The position numbers and the translations under genes were made by a program. From an uncultured Prochlorococcus sp. (GTDB lineage Bacteria > Cyanobacteriota > Cyanobacteriia > PCC-6307 > Cyanobiaceae), in the NCBI GenBank assembly GCA_902627335.1, contig CACOIV010000011.1:1-48522 (forward strand): a DNA stretch of 48,522 nucleotides. The letters are read 5' to 3'. Under the pieces are notes generated by a model. It did not search any database, was not told where the DNA came from, and worked only from the letters and a program-made list of their open reading frames with translations. Below are positions 25,587 through 34,686 of the stretch, in pieces; positions within the stretch are counted from its first letter, which is position 1; the number at the start of each line of letters is the position of its first letter.

Positions 25587-28556
25587 ATGGAGTCTTTCAA
25601 AAATTTAAAAGAAAATAGAATGGATCTTATAAGTAATAGCGATCCATCAAAAGCAAATCGTGATTTGATAGAAGAATTATGGGAATTAGTGTTACGACAA
25701 GAATGCCCTCAAGATCAGGCAGATCGTTTGATTAAATTAAAACAATTAAGTTATTCAAAGCAAAGTAATGCGACTGAATCTAAAACCTTCAAGAATGAGA
25801 TAGTAAAAATTATTAATAAAATGGATTTAGCAGAATCAATATCTGCGGCAAGAGCCTTTTCGTTATATTTTCAACTAGTGAATATCTTGGAACAAAGAGT
25901 TGAAGAGGATCGTTACATATATAGTTTTACTAATCAAAAGAAGGAAAAATCTCAAGATAATTTAGATCCTTTTGCTCCTCCTTTAGCTAGACAAAATGCT
26001 CCAGTTACTTTTAAAGAATTATTTCATAGATTAAGAAAATTGAATGTTCCACCAGGGAGGTTGGAGGACTTATTGCAAGAAATGGATATAAGACTTGTTT
26101 TTACAGCTCATCCGACTGAGATTGTTAGGCACACAATTAGGCATAAACAAAGAAGGGTGGCAAATTTGCTTCAAAAAATACAATCCGAAACTTTTTTGAC
26201 TAAAGATGAAATATATTCTTTGAAATTACAGTTAAAAGAGGAAATCCGTCTTTGGTGGAGAACGGATGAATTACATCAATTTAAACCGTCTGTTCTAGAT
26301 GAAGTGGATTACGCATTGCATTATTTTCAGCAAATTCTGTTTAATGCAATGCCACAGTTGAGAAGAAGGATCTCATCTGCATTAGTTGATAATTATCCTG
26401 ATGTGCAAATCCCCGTAGAATCATTTTGTACTTTTGGGTCATGGGTTGGATCTGATAGAGATGGAAATCCATCTGTAACTCCTGAAATCACATGGAGAAC
26501 AGCCTGTTATCAAAGACAGCTTATGTTAGAAAGATATATTAGTGCTATTTCTAATTTGCGAGATCAGTTGAGTGTTTCAATGCAATGGAGTCAAGTTAGC
26601 CCATCGCTTTTAGAATCATTAGAAACTGATAGAGTAAAGTTTCCATCAGTATATGAAGCGAGAGCAACGAGATATAGATCTGAACCTTATAGATTAAAAC
26701 TTAGCTATATGCTCGAAAAATTAAGATTAACCCAAGAAAGAAATAATTTGTTAGCACAAACTGGTTGGAGGGTATCTATAGATGTTGAATCAGAAAAAAA
26801 AGATTTCGATTTCAATGATGAGCCTTACTATAGATCAGTTGATGAATTTACAAATGACCTTGAATTAATAAAGAATAGTCTTATTACGACTGATTTAAGC
26901 TGCGAACCTTTAAACACCTTATTAACTCAAGTACATATTTTTGGATTTTCATTAGCAAGTTTAGATATTCGTCAAGAAAGCACGAGGCATAGTGATGCAA
27001 TAGAAGAACTTACTAGATATCTTGCATTGCCAATTACCTATGAAAATATGACAGAGGATGAAAAAACTAATTGGTTAATCAGCGAATTAAATACTAGAAG
27101 ACCATTAATACCAAACACTGCAAGTTGGTCAGAGCATACAGAAGAGACATTTGCAGTTTTTAAGATGGTTAAAAGACTTCAAGAGGAATTTGGCAGTAGA
27201 ATATGTCACTCTTATGTAATCTCAATGAGTCATAGTGTCTCTGATTTATTGGAAGTACTTCTCTTAGCAAAAGAGACTGGTCTAATTGATCAAGGATTAA
27301 ATCAATCAAATTTACTTGTAGTGCCATTATTTGAGACTGTGGAAGACTTGAAAAGGGCTCCTAAAGTCATGGATGAATTATTTCACTTAGATTTTTATAG
27401 ATCTTACTTGCCTAAAGTTGGAGAACAAAATAAACCATTACAAGAGTTGATGCTTGGATATTCCGATAGTAATAAAGACTCTGGTTTTCTTTCAAGTAAT
27501 TGGGAAATTCATAGAGCCCAAATTGCATTGCAAAATTTGTCGAGCCAGAATGGAATTCTTTTAAGATTATTTCATGGCAGAGGCGGCTCAGTAGGACGGG
27601 GAGGTGGTCCTGCCTATCAGGCAATACTTGCACAACCAAGTGGTACCTTGTTAGGGAGGATTAAAATCACTGAGCAAGGTGAAGTCTTAGCCTCCAAATA
27701 TGGTTTACCAGAACTGGCTCTTTATAATTTGGAGACTGTAACAACTGCTGTAATACAGAATAGCCTTGTTAATAATAGACTTGATGCCATGGCTGAATGG
27801 AACGAATTAATGGGAAGATTAGCTGATTCATCAAGAAAACATTATCGAGCATTAGTTCATGAAAATCCTGATTTATTAACTTTTTTTCAAGAAGTAACTC
27901 CAATAGAAGAAATAAGTAAGTTACAAATTTCTAGTAGGCCAGCTAGGCGAAAGAAGGGGGCAAATGACCTTTCAAGTTTAAGAGCCATACCTTGGGTATT
28001 TGGTTGGACTCAAAGTAGGTTTCTTTTGCCAAGTTGGTTTGGAGTTGGAACTGCTTTGTCTAAAGAATTAGGTGAAGATTCTAAACAAATAGAATTATTA
28101 AGGATGCTTCATCAACGTTGGCCATTCTTTAGAATGCTCATATCAAAAGTTGAAATGACTTTGTCAAAAGTCGATTTAGAAGTAGCAAAGTATTATGTTG
28201 ATACTTTAGGTAGTAAAGAAAATAGTCAGTCTTTTAATAAAATATTTGGGACTATTTCGGAAGAATATTCTTTAACAAAAACTTTAATATTACAAATTAC
28301 AGGAAAGAATAAACTATTGGAAACTGATAAGGATTTAAGAGATTCTGTTGAGCTTAGAAATAAAACAATAATACCCCTTGGTTTTTTACAGGTATCTCTA
28401 CTCAAAAGATTAAGAGATCAAAAAAGGCAGCCTCCTATAAGTGAATTTATCAATGATAAAGATGAATCAAGGAGAACTTATAGTAGAAGTGAATTACTAA
28501 GAGGAGCTCTTTTAACGATTAATGGCATTGCTGCAGGTATGAGAAATACTGGATAA
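25587..28556 (+). CDS. ppc: Phosphoenolpyruvate carboxylase
   Basis: PEPC adds bicarbonate to PEP to give oxaloacetate, replenishing the TCA intermediates drained by icd-linked nitrogen assimilation. The 989-residue chain carries [17 protein letters not shown] with the essential His, [24 protein letters not shown], the [15 protein letters not shown] catalytic loop and a C-terminal MRNTG ending like other PEPCs (…NTG). The N-terminal ~60 residues are longer and less conserved. Start at ATG 25587 is preceded by an A+T-rich promoter-like region. No phosphorylatable plant-type Ser is evident. Confidence 0.98.
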   Translation: MESFKNLKENRMDLISNSDPSKANRDLIEELWELVLRQECPQDQADRLIKLKQLSYSKQSNATESKTFKNEIVKIINKMDLAESISAARAFSLYFQLVNILEQRVEEDRYIYSFTNQKKEKSQDNLDPFAPPLARQNAPVTFKELFHRLRKLNVPPGRLEDLLQEMDIRLVFTAHPTEIVRHTIRHKQRRVANLLQKIQSETFLTKDEIYSLKLQLKEEIRLWWRTDELHQFKPSVLDEVDYALHYFQQILFNAMPQLRRRISSALVDNYPDVQIPVESFCTFGSWVGSDRDGNPSVTPEITWRTACYQRQLMLERYISAISNLRDQLSVSMQWSQVSPSLLESLETDRVKFPSVYEARATRYRSEPYRLKLSYMLEKLRLTQERNNLLAQTGWRVSIDVESEKKDFDFNDEPYYRSVDEFTNDLELIKNSLITTDLSCEPLNTLLTQVHIFGFSLASLDIRQESTRHSDAIEELTRYLALPITYENMTEDEKTNWLISELNTRRPLIPNTASWSEHTEETFAVFKMVKRLQEEFGSRICHSYVISMSHSVSDLLEVLLLAKETGLIDQGLNQSNLLVVPLFETVEDLKRAPKVMDELFHLDFYRSYLPKVGEQNKPLQELMLGYSDSNKDSGFLSSNWEIHRAQIALQNLSSQNGILLRLFHGRGGSVGRGGGPAYQAILAQPSGTLLGRIKITEQGEVLASKYGLPELALYNLETVTTAVIQNSLVNNRLDAMAEWNELMGRLADSSRKHYRALVHENPDLLTFFQEVTPIEEISKLQISSRPARRKKGANDLSSLRAIPWVFGWTQSRFLLPSWFGVGTALSKELGEDSKQIELLRMLHQRWPFFRMLISKVEMTLSKVDLEVAKYYVDTLGSKENSQSFNKIFGTISEEYSLTKTLILQITGKNKLLETDKDLRDSVELRNKTIIPLGFLQVSLLKRLRDQKRQPPISEFINDKDESRRTYSRSELLRGALLTINGIAAGMRNTG

Positions 28557-28559
28557 AAA

Positions 28560-29006
28560 TTGGCATATTTCCCCAAAAAAAAATTAATTTTACCAGAAGG
28601 GTTTTACTTGGATTCATCAAAGATACCCTCTGGAAGGTTAGTAAATAATTTATTAATATCTTGCGGGATTGATTTTTTTCCAAATTTTAAATTAGAACTA
28701 GCAATTAAAAATAGTAACTTTTTTTTTGTGATTTATGCTGAGAAACAAAAACAAATTTATGGGTTTGTCAGAGTCACTTCTGATAAAGGGCTGAATGCAA
28801 ATTTATGGAATTTATGTGCGAAACCTGGAAAAAGTCAAAAACTTTTTTATTTAGTTTTACTTAAAGCAACTCTTGAAAAAATAAATAGGGAAATGCCTGG
28901 ATGTAGTATTTCAGTGCAAGCTCCACCTTCAGCCTTTGATAGCTTGGAGGAGAGTGGATTTGTGCTAGATCCAAATGGGATAAGAGTGATGGGTATAAAA
29001 TTTTAA
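28560..29006 (+). CDS. Small hypothetical protein with UUG start
   Basis: A 148-residue protein that I cannot assign. Four bases separate the ppc stop from TTG 28560, which gives MAYFPKKKLILPEGFYLD; no ATG occurs in the early frame. The central FFFVIYAEKQKQIYGFVRVTSD and later ALEESGFVLDPNG-like pattern (DSLEESGFVLDPNGIRVMG) recall a GNAT-type acetyltransferase layout, especially the final beta-strand, but the acetyl-CoA P-loop (Q/R-X2-G-X-G/A) is not clear. Function is therefore open. It is a likely downstream passenger of ppc. Confidence 0.7.
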   Translation: MAYFPKKKLILPEGFYLDSSKIPSGRLVNNLLISCGIDFFPNFKLELAIKNSNFFFVIYAEKQKQIYGFVRVTSDKGLNANLWNLCAKPGKSQKLFYLVLLKATLEKINREMPGCSISVQAPPSAFDSLEESGFVLDPNGIRVMGIKF

Positions 29007-29014
29007 GGATTTAA

Positions 29015-29088
29015 CGAGCATGGAGGGACTTGAACCCCCGACTCTCAGAACCGGAATCTGATGCTCTATCCAACTGAGCTACATGCCC
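29015..29088 (-). tRNA. tRNA-Arg (anticodon CCG)
   Basis: The minus strand folds into a cloverleaf with acceptor GGGCATG/CATGCTC (one G-U pair), D-loop AGCTCAGTTGGATAGAGC, anticodon stem TCAGA/TCTGA around TTCCGGT (anticodon CCG), and T-arm GGGTTCAAGTCCC. The discriminator is G; CCA is not encoded. Confidence 0.95.
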
Positions 29089-29159
29089 AAAAAAATTTTT
29101 CAATTTTATTCAAGGATAATCTAAAACCTCATAAAGTAGCTAACTTGATTATGTAATAC

Positions 29160-30260
29160 ATTAAAAAAATTTTTTTAAATCAACTTAAAATTAAAAATTT
29201 TCGAAATCATTTAACTTTTGATCTGAATGTTCAAAAAAGTAGAATTATAGTACTTGGTTGCAATGGTATTGGGAAAACTAATTTACTTGAAGCAATTGAA
29301 TTTTTGAGCCAGTTAAAATCAAGTAGAGCTTTAAATGATAAAGATTTAATTAATAATGAGGCTGAATCAGCAATTGTTTCAGCTCAAGTTAATTTGAGTG
29401 AAGAGTTGAAGATTATCTTATTAAAAAAAGGATCAAAAAAAATTTATGTGAATGATAACTTACTAAAGAAACAATGTGACATAAGAAACTATATTAGAAC
29501 CGTATGTTTTAGTGCTAGTGATATAAATATTGTGAGAGGGGAGCCAAGTCTTAGAAGAATTTGGCTGGATAAGGTGGTGTCTCAACTTGAACCTGTATAT
29601 GTTGAATTGATATCAAGATTTAATAAATTATTGAAGCAAAGAAGTCATTTTTGGCGCTCTGGGATTTACAAAAAATATCAAGCAGATTCTCTACTTGATA
29701 GCTTTGATGAACAAATGTCAATTATTGGAACAAGAATCTTCAGAAGGAGAAAGAGGGCATTAGCCAGATTAAAACCCTTTGTTGAATATAGGCATAATTA
29801 TTTAAGTAAATCTAAAGAAAAGATAGGATTTAATTATCTAGGTTTATTTCAAAATTTTTCTGATGAACAGTCTGAGGAACAACTAATCATAGATGAATTT
29901 TGTAGAAAGTTAAGAGAGCAAAGAAAACTAGAGGAAATTACTGGAAAGTGCGTAATAGGACCGCATAGGGATGATATTGAATTTTTAATAAATGATTTCT
30001 CTGTAAGAAAATATGCTTCTTCAGGACAACAAAGAACTATTACATTAGCCTTGAAGATGGCTGAAATGGATTTACTTCGAAAGTCATTATCTATTAAACC
30101 TATTTTAATCTTAGATGATGTTCTGGCTGAGCTGGATGTGGTTCGACAAAATTTATTACTTGATTCAGTGGGTAACGAAAGTCAATGCTTTATTAGTGCA
30201 ACGCATCTTGATAAATTTAATGATCGTTATTTGGATAATTCGCAGATAATTTATTTATAA
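29160..30260 (+). CDS. recF: DNA repair/recombination ATPase RecF, probable AUU start
   Basis: RecF loads RecA at gapped DNA. The conserved N-terminus is fully present in frame upstream of TTG 29304: QLKIKNFRNH and the Walker A GCNGIGKT (residues 33-40), then SGQQRTITLALKMAE (ABC signature) and ILDDVLAELD (Walker B). Starting at ATT 29160 gives MKKIFLNQL and 366 residues, normal for RecF. A stop (29154) lies two codons earlier and no ATG, GTG or TTG lies between it and the FRN motif, so the start must be ATT (29160 or 29169). The ATG at 29151 is followed directly by TAA. Convergent to none; tRNA-Arg diverges upstream. Confidence 0.9.
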   Translation: MKKIFLNQLKIKNFRNHLTFDLNVQKSRIIVLGCNGIGKTNLLEAIEFLSQLKSSRALNDKDLINNEAESAIVSAQVNLSEELKIILLKKGSKKIYVNDNLLKKQCDIRNYIRTVCFSASDINIVRGEPSLRRIWLDKVVSQLEPVYVELISRFNKLLKQRSHFWRSGIYKKYQADSLLDSFDEQMSIIGTRIFRRRKRALARLKPFVEYRHNYLSKSKEKIGFNYLGLFQNFSDEQSEEQLIIDEFCRKLREQRKLEEITGKCVIGPHRDDIEFLINDFSVRKYASSGQQRTITLALKMAEMDLLRKSLSIKPILILDDVLAELDVVRQNLLLDSVGNESQCFISATHLDKFNDRYLDNSQIIYL

Positions 30261-30315
30261 ATTTTAAAATTTACCTATATTTAGCTAATATATTTTTCAT
30301 CAAATAATCCAATTA

Positions 30316-30759
30316 ATGAAAGTTTCAAAAGAAAATCAAGAAATTGATATTTATACTCAAACAAGAAATACTAATTTTGATCGGTTTCAAGGGAAGCATC
30401 TTTTACTAGAACTTTATGGATGTAACAGTGATAAATTGAACGATGAAATTTTTCTTAGATGTAAAATTGATAATGCTTCTAAACTTGCACGGGCATCGGT
30501 TTTAAATTTGGTGAGTAATAAATTTGAACCATTTGGAGTTACTGCTATTGCACTTCTTGCAGAATCGCATTTGTCAATTCATACTTGGCCTGAATCTCAA
30601 TATGCAGCTATAGATATATTTACATGTGGAAAAAATATGCTTCCTAATTTAGCCAGTCAATTTTTAATTGACCAATTAGAAGCAACTAATCATATCTTAA
30701 AAATTATTAATCGAGATTATCCAATTTATATTGAGAATCAAACTCGAACTGTTTTATAA
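30316..30759 (+). CDS. speD: S-adenosylmethionine decarboxylase proenzyme
   Basis: SpeD decarboxylates SAM to give the aminopropyl donor for spermidine. The 147-residue precursor is of the short prokaryotic type. The self-cleavage site is in LLAESHLSIHTWPE: Ser84 becomes the pyruvoyl group after the Glu83-Ser84 bond is cut. FEPFGVTAIA precedes it, and IDIFTCGK carries the catalytic Cys. It ends 5 bp from the convergent larE stop. No spermidine synthase is adjacent. Confidence 0.95.
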   Translation: MKVSKENQEIDIYTQTRNTNFDRFQGKHLLLELYGCNSDKLNDEIFLRCKIDNASKLARASVLNLVSNKFEPFGVTAIALLAESHLSIHTWPESQYAAIDIFTCGKNMLPNLASQFLIDQLEATNHILKIINRDYPIYIENQTRTVL

Positions 30760-30764
30760 GCTAT

Positions 30765-31589
30765 TTATCTATTAAGTTTTCCACTCACTAAACCTTCTAG
30801 ATCTAAACTCGCACTTTTAAAGCCTAATTTGAAAAAGAATTTCATTAATTCATCACGATTATATAAATTGATAAAACTTTTAATTTCATTTTTAGGTATT
30901 TCTATTCTCGCTGAAGTACCTTGACATCTGACTCTTACTTCTTTTATTCCAAAGTTTTTGATATATTCTTCAGCTTCTTCGATCATTTTCAAGCGCTTTT
31001 GCGTAATTTCATACCCATAAGGAAATCTTGAAGATAAACATGGCTGAGCAGGTTTATCCCACCATGGTAAGCAAAGAGATTTTGAAATATCACGAATGTC
31101 TTGTTTAGAAAATTTGAGTACTGCAAGAGGAGATATGACACCTGCATCTTTAGCAGCATTAATACCAGGTCTATAATCTCCTAAATCATCTAAATTGACT
31201 CCATCAAGGACATGCTTATAGTTTAATTTTTTGGAGATTAGCGTTGTATGTTTATGTAGTTCTCTTTTGCAGGCAAAACATCTCTCTTTTGGATTATTAC
31301 TATAACTTTCATCTTCTAATTCGAATGTATCTATCTCAATATGTTTAATACCAATCCATTTAGCTTGTAATCTTGCTTCATTAAGTAATTGACTCGCAAG
31401 AGCAGCAGAAACCCCTGTAATCGCCAATGATTTATCTCTTAGTTGCTCAAAAGCTATAGTTGCCACTAAAGTGCTATCAACGCCTCCTGAGTAAGCTATA
31501 CAAGCAGTTTTAAGATTTCTTAGAAATTTTCGCAGACTATTTAGTTTCTTAATTTGTTCCTCAGAAATAATTTCTAACTGATTGAACAT
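30765..31589 (-). CDS. larE: ATP-dependent sacrificial sulfur transferase, LarE family
   Basis: The 274-residue PP-loop ATPase has SGGVDST near residues 35-41 (pyrophosphate loop). Further signatures are NPKERCFACKRELH, LDGVNLDDLGDYRPG and WDKPAQPCLSSRFPYG, whose Cys matches the position that gives up its sulfur in LarE. In lactobacilli LarE makes the thiocarboxylates of the nickel-pincer cofactor of lactate racemase. No larB, larC or racemase gene is in this window, so the sulfur acceptor here is unknown. Cysteine-rich cluster-binding LarE variants also exist; here the extra pair CFAC may matter. Confidence 0.88.
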   Translation of the reverse strand: MFNQLEIISEEQIKKLNSLRKFLRNLKTACIAYSGGVDSTLVATIAFEQLRDKSLAITGVSAALASQLLNEARLQAKWIGIKHIEIDTFELEDESYSNNPKERCFACKRELHKHTTLISKKLNYKHVLDGVNLDDLGDYRPGINAAKDAGVISPLAVLKFSKQDIRDISKSLCLPWWDKPAQPCLSSRFPYGYEITQKRLKMIEEAEEYIKNFGIKEVRVRCQGTSARIEIPKNEIKSFINLYNRDELMKFFFKLGFKSASLDLEGLVSGKLNR

Positions 31590-31686
31590 TTTTAGGATAG
31601 TTTTGATTATTAGGTTGAATTTATTATTAAATTTTTAATAACTTTATCAACTATAACTTAAATTAATAAATATTATTTTCTAAACA

Positions 31687-32844
31687 TTGTCAAATTCTAA
31701 TAGAAATTCAGGGATAGGAATTGCCACTGCAGCGGTTAGTCAAGAAAGATCCAAAGGTCAATTACATATTTATGATGGGGAAGGTAAGGGTAAGAGTCAA
31801 GCTGCATTAGGAGTAGTTCTAAGAACTATAGGTTTAGGTATTTGTGAAAAGAGACAAACAAGAGTTCTTTTATTAAGATTTTTAAAGGGACCCGGACGCC
31901 CATATGATGAAGACGCAGCTATTGAAGCATTACAACGAGGATTTCCACATTTAATAGATCATGTTAGAACTGGAAGATCTGAATTCTTTAATGAAAAAGA
32001 GGTTAAAAAATTTGATAAAGAGGAGGCTCAAAGAGGATGGAATATTGCAAAAGGGGCAATTGCCAGTTCTCTTTATTCAGTCTTAGTGCTTGATGAATTA
32101 AATCCTGTTTTAGAGTTAGGATTATTAGATATTAATGATGTTGTTAATACGCTTGAGAATCGCCCAAATGGATTAGAAATTATAGTTACGGGTAGAGCGG
32201 CACCTTCTGCTTTAATAAGAATTGCCCAACTTCACTCAGAGATGAGACCACGCTCCAAAACGGAATTTGATGATTCCTTAAATAATGATGATTTAGGTGA
32301 TATTGAAGTTTATACCGGCGAAGGAAAAGGAAAATCAACAAGTGCTTTAGGGAAAGCACTGCAGGCTATAGGTAAAGGTATATCTCAAGATAAAAGTCAT
32401 AGAGTTTTAATCTTACAGTGGCTGAAAGGTGGTACAGGTTATACAGAAGATGCTGCAATTGAGGCTTTAAGAGAGAGTTATCCTCATTTAGTAGATCATC
32501 TAAGATCAGGGCGAGATGCTATTGTTTGGAGAGGTCAGCAGCAGCCAATAGATTATGTTGAGGCTGAAAGAGCGTGGGAAATAGCTAAAGCAGCAATTTT
32601 AAGTGGTATATACAAAACTGTAATCCTTGATGAAATAAATCCCACTGTAGATTTAGAACTTTTACCAGTAGAGTCAATTCATCAAACACTTCTAAAAAAG
32701 CCAACTGAGACGGAAGTTATACTAACAGGAAGATGTAAAAATGAACCTTCATATTTTCAATTAGCAAATGTTTATTCTGAAATGGTTTGCCATAAACATT
32801 ATGCAAATATAGGTGTCGATTTAAAAAAAGGAGTTGATTATTAG
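31687..32844 (+). CDS. cobO: Tandem-domain corrinoid adenosyltransferase (CobO family)
   Basis: CobO/BtuR adenosylates cob(I)yrinic acid a,c-diamide in B12 synthesis. This 385-residue protein contains the domain twice: Walker A GEGKGKS at residues 31-37 and again at 211-217, each followed by DAAIEALQRGFPHLIDH-type and ALRESYPHLVDH-type segments and by VLDELNP / ILDEINP (Walker B). Single-domain relatives are about 200 residues. The start is TTG 31687 (MSNSNRNSG). Both halves keep the nucleotide-binding residues, so both look active. A duplicated form is known in cyanobacteria; the advantage is unclear. Confidence 0.88.
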   Translation: MSNSNRNSGIGIATAAVSQERSKGQLHIYDGEGKGKSQAALGVVLRTIGLGICEKRQTRVLLLRFLKGPGRPYDEDAAIEALQRGFPHLIDHVRTGRSEFFNEKEVKKFDKEEAQRGWNIAKGAIASSLYSVLVLDELNPVLELGLLDINDVVNTLENRPNGLEIIVTGRAAPSALIRIAQLHSEMRPRSKTEFDDSLNNDDLGDIEVYTGEGKGKSTSALGKALQAIGKGISQDKSHRVLILQWLKGGTGYTEDAAIEALRESYPHLVDHLRSGRDAIVWRGQQQPIDYVEAERAWEIAKAAILSGIYKTVILDEINPTVDLELLPVESIHQTLLKKPTETEVILTGRCKNEPSYFQLANVYSEMVCHKHYANIGVDLKKGVDY

Positions 32845-32860
32845 ATCCTTGGTTAATTAT

Positions 32861-33988
32861 TTAGTTGAAATTATCTATACCTCCTTCAACCGATATAGAT
32901 TTAATGTTTTCTCTTATTAATATTTGAGATGCCTTTTCTGATCTAATTCCTTTTTGACAGATAGTATATATTTCTTTGCCAAGACTGTTTTTTCTTATAT
33001 ATTCAAAGGATGATTTTTTATTTAATAAGCTCAATGGCATAGAAATGGATCCTTGGATTGAAAACTTTCTGAATTCATCTTTTTCACGTACATCCAATAT
33101 CATAATTTTTCTTGACTTGTTTTTGAGAATTTTTTTAAACTCAAAATCACTTATTTTTTGTATGTTTTCTATATTAGAGCAATTCTCGGAAATATAATCT
33201 TGTTGAGATGTTTTTAGATTAACAATGCTCTTATCTGAGTTTAATTTAAGATTTAATTTTTTCATACTAAGATCTAATAAATTAAAAACTAAAATTTTCC
33301 CATCTAAAATTTCTCCTTTTTTAAGGATTATTTTAATAATTTCATTTGTTTGCAGAACTCCAATTAAACCAGTTGAAACACCGATTACCCCAAATTGATC
33401 ACAACTTGGAATTAAGGTGTTTTCAGGAGGAACTGGTATTAAGTCTCTTAAAGTAGGACTTTTCTTATGTAAATTAAAAACACTTAATTGCCCTTCAAAA
33501 CCTTGAACAGAGCCATAAATAAGCGGTTTAGAGAGAATTATACATGCATCATTGACTAGATATCGCGTTCCAAAATTATCTGAACAGTCGCAAACAATAT
33601 CAAAATCCTTAATAGTTTGAAGTACGTTTTTGATGTTTAGCCTCTCTGTAAATATTTTCACATCACAATTTGGATTTAATTCTAGAATTCTTTTTGCAGC
33701 GGAATCAGTTTTGTTTTTCCCTAATTCATTAATATTATGTATTACTTGCCTTTGAAGATTAGATTTTTCAACTTGATCATCATCAATTATTCCAATACTT
33801 CCTATTCCAGCAGCAGATGCATATAAAATGGATGAAGAACCTAATCCCCCAGCACCAACAAATAACACGGAGGAGTTCTTTAATTTTTTTTGACCAGCAA
33901 TACCTATCTCTTTAAGTGAAATATGTCTTTTATATCTTTGAATATCATCTTCATTCAATTCTTTATGCACTAAATTTGATCTTTCCAT
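32861..33988 (-). CDS. MoeB/ThiF-type adenylyltransferase with C-terminal rhodanese domain
   Basis: A 375-residue two-domain protein. Residues ~15-240 are an E1-like ThiF/MoeB enzyme with the GAGGLGSS nucleotide loop, a following DDDQVEKSNLQRQ (ATP/Mg site), and CDNFGTRYLVNDAC. Residues ~275-375 are a rhodanese with active Cys344 in ICQKGIRS. Such fusions adenylate a sulfur-carrier protein C-terminus (MoaD, ThiS or Urm1-like) and then pass sulfur to it, for molybdopterin or thiolation pathways. The CXXC zinc knuckles of E. coli MoeB are absent. No partner carrier gene lies adjacent. Confidence 0.9.
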   Translation of the reverse strand: MERSNLVHKELNEDDIQRYKRHISLKEIGIAGQKKLKNSSVLFVGAGGLGSSSILYASAAGIGSIGIIDDDQVEKSNLQRQVIHNINELGKNKTDSAAKRILELNPNCDVKIFTERLNIKNVLQTIKDFDIVCDCSDNFGTRYLVNDACIILSKPLIYGSVQGFEGQLSVFNLHKKSPTLRDLIPVPPENTLIPSCDQFGVIGVSTGLIGVLQTNEIIKIILKKGEILDGKILVFNLLDLSMKKLNLKLNSDKSIVNLKTSQQDYISENCSNIENIQKISDFEFKKILKNKSRKIMILDVREKDEFRKFSIQGSISMPLSLLNKKSSFEYIRKNSLGKEIYTICQKGIRSEKASQILIRENIKSISVEGGIDNFN

Positions 33989-34027
33989 TCTCTAAGGTAA
34001 GGAATTCACTGAAATCATTCTAATTGT

Positions 34028-34294
34028 TTATAAATACAAAGCTATTTTTATACATTTGTTATTTTTAATATTTCTCTTTAACGAGTATTCCTTAAATAAA
34101 AAAACATGCGTCTTTAAAAGTTTTATTGTGAAAAGGTGATTAAATGTGAAGTTTTTGTAAACCCTCTTTGGAAATCTAAAATTAATAAACTCAATCATAT
34201 CAATCGATTTCTCGTAAATTGAATATTTAGGTTCGGAATTATCTACAACAAATAGGTAGTCAACTGTCATTTTTTCCGATATTGTCTGGTTCAT
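34028..34294 (-). CDS. Doubtful small ORF, hypothetical
   Basis: An open frame of 88 codons (or 80 from the second ATG, 34270: MTVDYLFVVDNSE) that fills the gap between the MoeB and CAAD genes. The first half looks protein-like, including VDNSEPKYSIYEKSIDMIEF; the C-terminal half is Lys/Asn/Phe-rich and less convincing. No family is recognised. It could be a true small gene, a decaying one, or non-coding DNA of the divergent promoter region. Confidence 0.4.
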   Translation of the reverse strand: MNQTISEKMTVDYLFVVDNSEPKYSIYEKSIDMIEFINFRFPKRVYKNFTFNHLFTIKLLKTHVFLFKEYSLKRNIKNNKCIKIALYL

Positions 34295-34299
34295 ATAAC

Positions 34300-34680
34300 A
34301 TGATGCCTGAATTCATGAGTGATAACACTCCTGAGTCAAATCAAGACTCTGCCTCCGATACAAATTCTGAGAATAAAAGTTTTTCAGAGAAATCTTCCGA
34401 TGTAATGGGAAAAATTAATGAATCTCTTGGAAAAGTTGATTGGACCCAGATGGGAAAGTATGGTAAAGCAGCAGGAATTATTGCTGTTGTCGTACTAGCA
34501 CAAATTATTATTAAAGTTATTATTGACACTATTAACTTCTTCCCTATTATCCCGGGACTGTTGGAATTATTAGGGGTTATTGTTGTTTCTCAATGGAGTT
34601 GGCAAAATCTTCGTACAAATGAAAATAGAGAAGCTGTTTTGGATAAGCTAGAAAATCTTAAGAAAACTTACTTAGGTTAA
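34300..34680 (+). CDS. CAAD-domain protein (CURT1-like thylakoid membrane protein)
   Basis: A 126-residue protein. Residues ~1-40 are acidic and Ser-rich (disordered); residues ~45-110 form the CAAD domain: an amphipathic helix, then two hydrophobic helices (AAGIIAVVVLAQIIIKVIIDTI and FPIIPGLLELLGVIVVSQWSW) followed by an amphipathic tail. In plants the CURT1 homologue bends thylakoid grana margins; in cyanobacteria CAAD also appears attached to some aminoacyl-tRNA synthetases. The ATG at 34300 is preferred over TTG 34282 and the in-frame ATGs at 34303 and 34315 are also possible. Confidence 0.82.
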   Translation: MMPEFMSDNTPESNQDSASDTNSENKSFSEKSSDVMGKINESLGKVDWTQMGKYGKAAGIIAVVVLAQIIIKVIIDTINFFPIIPGLLELLGVIVVSQWSWQNLRTNENREAVLDKLENLKKTYLG

Positions 34681-34686
34681 TTATTT

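Noticed and set aside
29304-30260. recF starting at TTG 29304
   Set aside because: That start removes the FRN motif and the Walker A, which are intact and in frame upstream.
32861-33988. Missing MoeB zinc cysteines as a sign of a broken gene
   Set aside because: Rhodanese-fused relatives in cyanobacteria often lack these pairs, and the nucleotide loop and rhodanese Cys are intact.
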